Assembly (NCBI GenBank): GCA_964247055.1
Contig: OZ176050.1
Location: 4,464,001 to 4,528,000, forward strand
Direction: 5' to 3'
From: Paragordius varius
Lineage: Eukaryota; Nematomorpha
DNA length: 64,000 bases
Position 1 is the stretch's first letter, and the number at the start of each line of letters is the position of its first letter. A program made the translations under genes and the position numbers. The notes under the pieces were generated by a model. That model made no database searches, was not told the DNA's origin, and saw nothing but the letters and a program-made list of their open reading frames with translations. Below, piece by piece: positions 38,701-49,113 of the stretch.

Positions 38701-41700
38701 CCCGGGAATATAAGGGTATAACACTTTGATTTCAATTGGGGTATCTCCCATACTAATTTAACTTTATATTTTTAATATACTATTAAAAACGCTTCCAATT
38801 TACATTTATGCTTCTATTTTAATAAAATTTGTATAAAAAAGACAAAATATCTAAATAAAATTTGGTTAGGTAAAGGAGGTTTCATATCAAACTATTTGGA
38901 CGCTATTTTTATTTTACATCATTTTTGAAAAATATCGTGTTTGTTTGATTTTAAGGAGTTTACATTTTCATTAGAATCACATTTAACATTAATATAAACA
39001 GAAAAAGTGGTATATTTGGCATTTTTTATTTTTACCTTATGCACACATGTCTTTTGGCTTAATTTTTACCTTTGGGTTTTACCTTAAAATAAGTAATATC
39101 AACTATTTTTGAATGATTTTTTATATTTCTTTCTTCCATATTTTTTAAAATAATTTAAACACGCCTGGGGTATCTAACTATACAATTTAAATCGAAGGTC
39201 TAGAATTAATTCGTTTTTGTACGAGTGCTAACATACAATATAATAAAGTCAATGGAAAAATATTAAATTTATATTGACATTACACATTTATAAGTTTAAC
39301 CAATTATTTCACGCGTGTTTTTAAAATGAAAACATTCAAAAACGTAAAGGTGGGCGAAAAAATAAATGAAGGAAAAACTAAAATAATTTACAACATCCAT
39401 AATATTGAATTTCATGACCCAAAGCATTCCGAAACTTCTAATAAAAAATATGTTATGGTATCGTCCAAAGATGACATAACAGCAAATAATGCTCTGAAAC
39501 ATGATGTTATGGATGGAAAATCATACATAGCTAGTGAAACTACCTGCTGTATTTTTGAACTTTTGAATTATTTTGGTATTCCCACACATTTTGTTGGTCG
39601 ACTAGAGGATAGCAAAAATTCTTTTATCGCTTATAAATGTAAAATGTATCCAATTGAATGGGTTATTCGTCGCATTGCGACCGGCTCCTATTTAAAACGA
39701 CACAAATTAGTTAGAGAAGGAACTCGTTTTATACCACCAAAACTAGAAACATTTTTTAAGGATGACGCTCAAGGTGATCCACAAATATCATACGAAGAAA
39801 TTGTTTGTTCTACCGAATTAATTTCCTTTTATCCGCAAGAAAAAGTGAATAATCCTGCTTTGTTACGCAAACACATTTACGACAAGTGCGCTCATTTAAG
39901 CGTTACCATTTTTGAAATTTTAGAACGGATATGGCATACTTTATTTGACGTTACTTTGGTTGATATGAAGATTGAATTTGGTGTAACAGAAGATGGTCAA
40001 GTAGTTTTAGCCGATGTAATCGATAACGATAGTTGGAGACTTTGGCCTCAAGGTTGCAAGGACAAACAAGTTGACAAGCAGGTTTATAGAGATTTTAAGG
40101 GAGATAAAACCTCCGAAGAAAATTTACAAATGGTTAAAGCCAAATATCAATGGGTTTTGGATTGCCTTGAAAAGATGCCTGCTCAATTAAACAACATGTA
40201 CAACGTTTCAACAATCTTAATTTTGCTGGCAAGTCCGACCGATTTAGGACATGGTCAAGCCATTGAAACAAAAATCAGGAATTATTTGCACTCCAACATG
40301 GATAATGGTGTATTCCCACCCTTAGTCAACATTGTGAAACGAATTGTTTCGGCTCACAAATCAACCGAAGTGGCCCTAAACATTTTAGCCGAGTATCAAA
40401 CCGTGGAACAGCTTGTCATTATCGCTTGTGCCGGTTTGAGCAATGGGTTAGGGCCAGTTATAGCTGGGAACACCCCGTTCCCCGTTATTAATTGTCCACC
40501 AAATGGTCACATCACTCATGAGTTACAGGTCGATGTTTGGTCATCACTGAGAATGCCGTCTGGCATATCGTGTAGTACAGTAACTACACCAGATGGGGCT
40601 GCTTTGTCCGCCCTTGCGTCGCTCTCAAATTGTCATCCATTTATTTGGGCACACGGGAGAGCGCGACAAACGACACTCACCCTTAAAAATTGTAAAATCG
40701 ATTATGATTTAAATAAAAATGTTGCTTGAACTTGGGGCTAACGAAGCAAACAAAATGCCATTAAAATTTGTATTTTTGGTCATACTAACAAAAAACAATA
40801 CTGGTGAATTATATTTCGTTTATATTAATAATATTTTGTTGTAAATACTGATTAAATAAATGATATAATATAAAAATATGTTTTCCCATTACTTTTTAAT
40901 AATTATTTTTTGGTGTCTACCGTCTTTAACATGATATAAGTTTGTTGACTATGGCAGATTTAAAAACTATTGAATATGTCGAAATTAATAATTAACTGGC
41001 CCATTAAGGAATGATTTTTTAAGTTTATACGCTAAATTGAAGCGAAATAACCCAAAAAATATAATGCAGTCAACGGTTTTTACCGTTATGTGATATACTT
41101 TAATAAAAGAACAAGTTGCACTAAATAAATATCTGTAAATTTATAAATAGCTCACTATTTTAAAAACAAGTAAATGTAACAATCACATATTTTATAGAAA
41201 TCATCCTTGAAGTTATAAAAACTTTTTTGGCGAGAAATTCGATTATACTATAATTTTTTTATGTAGTTTTTAGAATTTGTAGGCATTAACAGATGTATAA
41301 CCCTCTTCGGTATATGTGAAAATATTTTTGATATTATGTTATAAAACTTTTGCGCAAAAAAGAAAATTATTTTTCTACATTATTACAGCACCAATAAGAA
41401 TAAATTACAACTCCAACACTTCGATTCAAATTGGGGTATATTAATATCCCAAACTAATTTTGAGTTAGGATTTGTAAAGCTACTGTAGGAAACGGTCCTA
41501 ATTTAAATTTATGTTTCTATTCAATACAAAATTATATACATATGCCATCTAAATAAAATTTTGTTTTGAAAAAAGTTCCATGTCAAACTACTTCGACGCC
41601 ATTTTTATTTTACAAAATTTTTGCAAAATAGCATCTTCATTTAATTTTAAAAGTAAAATTAAGGCTAATTTTTTATTTAAATTACATCTAACATTGATAG

Positions 41701-44700
41701 AAATGGAAAAAGCGGTTTATTATATATTATTTTTCAATTTTACCATTGCACACATGTCACCTTGACTAAATTTTTACCTTTCGGTTTTAGCTTAAAATAA
41801 ATAATATCAAGTACTTTTGAATATATTTTTTTATATATTTCGGTTTATTAATGTTATATAAGTACAAAATTTTGCCATGGTTTCGATTCCTTCCATATTT
41901 TTTAAAGGAATTTTATAAACAGGCCTGGGGTAATTAACTTCTCTAATTTGAATCGAATGACTAAAATGAAGTGTTAAAATTGGTTTATTGTAATGTACCG
42001 AAAACTTTATAGCAAATTTATTTTAAAAAATAAAAATGCTTATTTTTAAAATATAGAATTTAATTGTAACATAAGCTAATAGTTTTTAATATTATCTTGT
42101 ATATACATATTTTTAGATAATTTTAAGGATAAATAATTTTTTTCTATAAAAACTGACTACTAAAAATCAATCCCTGGGATTTATCGCTATAAATGCAACG
42201 TACCCTTTTTTAATTTCCGAAAGCTGGTTATATCTAATAAACCAAAGATCAAATAAATTGCCCAATCACACATTATGTACAAATTTTTAACTTTTTTTAA
42301 AAAAATATATTCTTATTAATATATATATATAACGAATATTTGACGATTATGGATTTTACACATATTAACGGTTGAATGCTTTCGACTCCTAAGTGTAAAA
42401 TATTTTAATTTAAAATAAATTTTTAACTGAGCACAATCATCAATCACTTGTGAAATAACATAAAATATAAACATATCCCTTCAATAGTTGTGCCTTACAA
42501 GATTAATGATAATATTTATTAAAAAAATAAATTAATTTTTTCTAAACTCTGCCTCTCCATACAATTAAATTTCATTTCAAAAGATTTGTGATTTACGTAC
42601 CTGGACAATTTTCTTGTCTCATTTATTTAGAGTAAGCAAAAACATTTCAAAACTCAAAACGCTACCTGTAACTTTTTTCGAAACCCGCTTATTACAAAAT
42701 GAAATTGCATGGATATGCTATTTTATTTAAGGGTAAACAATATTTGCATACCTTTTGCCATACTTTTCTGCAATAGCTTTCGAACAATCACATCATATTG
42801 ATTTTCACGAGCAACGCCAGAATCCTTGGTAAGTTTTTCTTTTACGGCTATGCAGATATGATTTTTATCTAATTGTTCTTCAATCACGGTAAATGCCTGA
42901 AAAAAATAATTTATGAATAATGTGTTTACTTTGTAAATTTGTGGATTAATTAATTTTTATGTTACCCTTTCGCCATAATTGGACTCCTCATAAATAACCG
43001 ATATGTAGGACCAATTGAATAATTTGATTAACTCAATCATGGCTAGAGCTTGATATTCGTCTGATGGCACAGTCCTTGAAAAATATTCAAACCGTTCTTT
43101 GTTACTTAATTCAGGACTGGTGGAAAAGAAACTTATCTAACGTGTGTGTCATATAAAATAGTATATTACAGTCATGTATCCTTTATTTTATCAAAAATTA
43201 ATGTTTTTTCGTTAAATGGGTAAAACATTTGGTAAAGAATGGAAAAAACAAGAGCTCGGTATTTTTAAAATCACATTCATCAAAAAGTATATAAGAATTA
43301 CCATAGAGTTTTTTTTTCCATTCTTTACCAAATATTTATACCCATTTAACAGAAAAAATAATTTTTTAATAAAATAAAGGATACATGACTGCATATACGA
43401 TAATTGATTTCAATATACGCAGTGTTATCAAAACTAATTTCTCAAACCCGATACCGTTAAAAAATCATGGCCATGTCAGGATTTAAATTATATGACCCCT
43501 TTTGACATGTATTCAAGGTTTAATTAAAATCATCTTTTAGTAGGGTGAAAAATCAAACATAAATTTTGCGAAGAAATGTAATCATTGTTATTGGAGCTGA
43601 TCAAATAGCTTATTTTTTCAAAAATAATCCTCCATCTCACATTTATTTATAAGACATAACTTATTAATTAATCTACGGTTAATATGTATGTATCATAAAT
43701 TATTATTATAAATCTATCTGTCTATATACGGACAAATAAAATGATATGCATTCATTTATATTAACAAATATTAAGGAAATCGATATTCTCCTTCCACAAT
43801 TACATATTGTATTGACCATTATCTATTCTAAAAATGTTGTATATTTCTGTTTCCAAAAAATTATTAAAGCAATATATGTATGTTGTAGTATATAAGATTA
43901 TTCAAAAGCAAAATGCCATTTTCCTAACTAAGCTTAGTTGATTTGATTGTCTTTTGGTCCAATCAAGACAGATAGATGTTTAGATAAGCTTATTATGTAT
44001 ACATTTTTATTTGAAAACACAAATTGTAAAAGACCTTACACCAAAAGATACTTTCGCGCGACAAAGTAGACAAAAATTAGTATCAAATTGGGACATATAC
44101 GGTATATTTTAATCATATTATAATTCCGTTAATAATTTACGCTTATTCAATTGAAAAATAATGGTACCTCTTCTTAAAAAAGATAAAACATTAATATTAA
44201 ACCATATTTTACTTTACTCATACTGTATGAATTAATTTTATATAAGTCCTGATATTTGTGAGATGACAAAATAATACTAATAAATTTTGCTTTTTATTTA
44301 TACTGTTATCTCTAAAAACTATAATACTTGTAAATTGATACATACTATAGAAAATTAAATTTTGACAACTGCCTAAGATGTAGACTTTCACATTAAGCTT
44401 GAGGAACGTTTTTGATTATGATTAAAAAATTATTTATGCCAAAATATCAATAAGAAATATTGCAAAGTTTTTTATTCAATATACTATCATTTATTTGCCC
44501 TTAATAAAATTTATTTGATGACAATTTTTATACACTATTGAATACTCCCTAAGGAACAGTTTTTTGGGTTTGCGAACCTGACAATTATGTCACAGATTAT
44601 AAAAAATGATTATGTAGGTCAAGTACAACCAAAGCGATTTTGGTACTTTCATCTTAAATAATATTTGGTTACGAACATAAATTAGTTGAAAATAATATAT

Positions 44701-47700
44701 AAACCCTTTACCGTTTTAAAACTGAAATCAAAATATAGCGATCAAAAAATTTTGGCCTTTATGAAATTTGAATAAAAAACCTGGGGTATTTTGAATAAGC
44801 GTAGCAAGTTAGCTACTTGTATGGACGTAACACTCGAAGGGGCACCAACCACCCCTGAAATCATTTTCATTTGACTGCCTTCGGGCATGGAACCATCTGC
44901 GCATTTATATTCCTTATCATCTATACTGCTAATCGATCCTATAAATTCAAAAAAATATATTAGCTTATAGTGTTTGACAAAAAAATTTACTTTATATATA
45001 ATCTTAATTTCTCTTTCCACTAAATTTAAGGGGGAAACATTCTAAAAATTGGAACAGATTAAAATAAAAAAAATTTCGCGTTCAGAGGTCAAGGAATATG
45101 AAACATTATTATTGAAAGTAAAGTTATTAATATTTTTAATCCTATATATTATTTTGAAACAAAATTAATAATTAATGATATAATTTGATATATATATATA
45201 TATATATATATTTGTTGAAAATAATAAATTAATCAACGAAAAACCAATGATTTATAAATGAGTGACTTGTAAACTAATCAGTGTTATTAATAAATTTTAG
45301 TTGTCATATTAATTTCATTCAGTGCATGTTTAATTTATATGCCATTCAAAATAATTTAACTTATAATACAAATCAATTTACAATAAAATTATTTTAGTTT
45401 ACGAATAAATTTTCTAATTAGTTATATCATCTGATCGATCCTCTTAGCTATTTAAAATCTTTATTTAATATTTAATTATAAATATATATCATTTTGTAAT
45501 TAGATTAAAAGGACGGAATGCCGATGAATAATTTGCGTTCATACAGTAATGTAATTAATTACATTAATGTCCTCTGACAGATTTTTTGTTAATTTATTTA
45601 AAACCATATAATTTCACGATACTGAACGAAAAAATGTGCTTATTTTTTAATTTTCAATATTATTCAATATACATATTCCAAATTAGTAGTTCCATTCAAA
45701 AAGAAAAATTAATCCACTTTTTTGCACTGAATACCATATCTGGTGACAAATGATAAGCCAAAAAAATAAGAACGCTTTAAGCTTTTCAAGTTGATCAAAA
45801 AACTAATGATATAAATTGTATATATGTTTATGTAAACTTTTAATCTGTACACAGAGTTAACTAAAAAGTTTTATCTTTATATTTAATTTGATATAAAGCG
45901 GCTTAGAGATCTGGGGAAAAATAGCTTTTATGATAATTTTTTAGCAAGGAAAAGGATGGATGACACACACACACTAAATTAGGAAGCTAAAACACGACAG
46001 ACACACCGACAATAAATTATAAAAGAGGAATCCCTTAAAATCAAGCATTTTATAAATACATATTAAAAACAAACGCATGAAAAATTATTATAAAATAAAT
46101 TTGTATCAATAGTATATTATTTTAATAAATATATATCAAGAACATCAAAAATCAAATTGTAATTTATTCTTATTTTTTGCGATTGTAATGAAGCAACAAA
46201 AATTTAATTAAAAAACCGCATAATATTGTTTCCAAAAAATATTGTCCAATCTATTTAACATCTGTAATATAGATTGGTATAAAAAGTAAGTTATAGTTAA
46301 TCAGTAAATTAATCGTTAAAGTTAACAAATTTTTAAATAGAATCGAAAATTCATAAATTGATGATCCATATGATGGTTTTAAGTAAAAAATTCAAATATA
46401 ATATCAATTTTGTCTATAGTTAGCATTAAGTTATTGTTTTTCATGATCTATTGGGAGTAGTTAAAGCCCTAGGGCCATTAAAATTTATATATCTTTTAAA
46501 ATATTTTTAGGATTGGGTCAAATTTTAAAATATGCTTTTTTAGCCTATTAGACCTATCATACAATATATTTTTTTTAAAAAAATCCTCATCTCAAACTGT
46601 TTCGCTACCATTTTATCTCAAAATTTTTTAATTTGCTAAAACATGCAAATAAATGTATAATATGGTCGAAAAACATAAGTTAACTTTTATCTTAAATTCT
46701 TCCTCTTATATTGGTTTTAGTATCAGCTGTTTGCTTCCATCATTTTTAGAAGATATTTGGGACTATTTAAAAAACTGCAGAATTATAAAATTTTTTATTT
46801 AAAGAAGAGGGTTTGATAATTTGATTTTCATCAAATCAACTTCCTAAAAGGTTAGACTTTGATATAGGGAAAAACTAGCCCAAAATGTCGACGCGGACAA
46901 ATAAATCAAAATGTAATAAAGTGTAAAAAAATTAACCCGTTCGGCACCTGTAATAAACAAATCAAAAATATATGCGGTTTTTTAATTATAAAATATTCCA
47001 AAACTTTTTCATAGATAATAAAGCTTATTTATGTTGCTTTTATATAACATTTAGTCATATAGCCATAAATTTTCAAAAGCTTTTAAATTATTATTGTTAA
47101 ATTTTATTTAACCAAAATTGAAGCAAACTATTTGGAAAATATCAAAATTTTCACTTCGAAAATTAACACTTGAATCCAAATCATGTCTACATGTATTTTG
47201 ATATAAATTGGGGTATTTGACGACCCCAGGCTTGTTTAAATCAAATTTAATAACAAATGAAATCGATGGAAACCTTTCAAAAGTTTGTATTTATAATACA
47301 TTGATGCACAAAAATATAAAAACTCGCACTAAATTTTTTATTATTACTGATTTTATGGATAAACCTGAGGTCAAACAACATGCGCTAGCTAAATTTAAAA
47401 ATAATGCGATTTAACCCATTTTTGTGTCGTTATTGTGGTTAAATTTATTATGACAAATTCTTTAATTTTATGGGTATGATTTTTTAACATATAGCTGTTA
47501 AATGAAATCGCCGTAATATTTCTCAAAACTAAATTTTACAAATGTGTTTTGGCTTATTTAAATTAAATTTATTGAGATAGCATAAATTCAAAAAATGGCC
47601 ATCCTTTGGTACTTTTTGCATTATATAAATTTAAAGTTGGCCTAGGATCCAAATATTTCAATTTGACTCAAAGTGTTATGGAAAAAGACCATATAAATTG

Positions 47701-49075
47701 CAATGTTTCAAGAAACTATAAATATTTGTCCCTGATATATTAACACGAAAAATAAAAAGTTTTTTGTAAATTAAAAAGATTAAAGATATTATAAAGATTT
47801 TTGCCCCTATAATTGGTCTACCTTTATAACAATTGGTTTTAAAAACTGAAGAAATATTTTTTATTCTTCAAATATTTTAGGTGCTAATATCGAAACGACT
47901 TACTCTGAACACAGACACACTAAAAAATAGTAATATAAATTAAAAACATTGTCTATAGATGTTTAGCAAAGATAAAAAATTTAATTTATTTAGTTTTTGG
48001 TTTTCTTTTTATTTTTTTGAGTACATACAAAATTTAACAAATTGATCATATTACAACTGAAGGAAGAAAATTAGACAATATATATTGTGTCAAAAATCAA
48101 TATATATTAATGATTTTAGATAAATATTTAAAAGTTTCAACAAACTGTATTTGTGGGGTTGGTATCTAACCCATCTGATATATTGCTTTAAATATATCTA
48201 ATGGCGAAACAGGTGTTTTATTTATATATAAAATAAAGGATTATCTATTTTTCTACATTTATGTAAAAAACATAAATCCATTTATTAAGTATTTACTTAA
48301 AATAATATCGGTCAATATGTGGCATTTTATGTAAAAATTTAGGAAAAACCACCGCGATGATAATCATAGGGATTTTTTTTTATAAAAATATAGAATATAA
48401 AATTTTAATAATTATTTGGAGGGGAAAATATTTGATAAAGCATGTTCATTTAATTTAAAATATTTTTTCTCTGGTATGAGAGTCCTTAACACCATTAACA
48501 AAAGTAATGCGTTAACAAAAAAACTAAACATAAACCTAAATTTAAATTAAATAACTTTGATTTCTAACAAAGTAATTATCATTTCTAATTCTCAGCAAAA
48601 ATCAGAACATTAAACCTACCTAAGATTATATGATAATATTTTTACTTTAGTTAAAGGTTAAACCCATTAAAGGACTTCCTTATCCGAAAATTATATTTAA
48701 AACTAATATTCTCTCAAGACAAAACACGATATATATTTCTAATTTATTTTATCGCTGTTAAACTTAGCCCCAAAAAATGAGAGAATGCATTACCCTTTAT
48801 AAAATCAACTGATTGTTCCAATCCATATGTATCCTTGTCGCAATCATCCAGAATGTAATATCCAAGCTTAAAACCATTCAACAAGCCTATATAAATATAT
48901 ATCCATAAGCATAGATACCACTGCAAAAAAATTTAAGTAGAAAGTTTTTAAAAGTGATTAATAATTTTTCATTCTTAGGGTCTTTGAGATTAACTAAAAA
49001 AGAGTCAGATTTGTACGAAAAATATAGGCTTTTATATTTAGGGTTTCAAACCAGAGTGAATACGTTCGGCATGTC

Positions 49076-49113
<38 letters not shown>

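Larger units (their letters stand above)
34987..42751 (-). other. Receptor intron 5 (7765 nt), host of the nested PAICS gene
   Basis: The largest receptor intron, between exons ending at 42752 and starting at 34986. It holds, in window order, the mariner-like MITE at 37048-37271, a family D copy (38031-38447), a family A copy (38719-39231), PAICS on the plus strand (39326-40729) and another family A copy (41415-41977). The left part (34987-37047) is AT-rich with no recognised feature. Confidence 0.8.
44939..48793 (-). other. Receptor intron 2 (3855 nt)
   Basis: Intron between the exon ending at 48794 and the one starting at 44938. It contains an AT microsatellite (45188-45211) and a reverse family D copy (about 46430-46925). 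At about 47205-47240 there is a scrap resembling a family A end (AAATTGGGGTATTTGACGAC). I see no nested gene. Confidence 0.7.

Noticed and set aside
41580-41765. 61-codon frame on the plus strand
   Set aside because: It lies wholly inside a repeat family A copy; the other copies do not keep it open.
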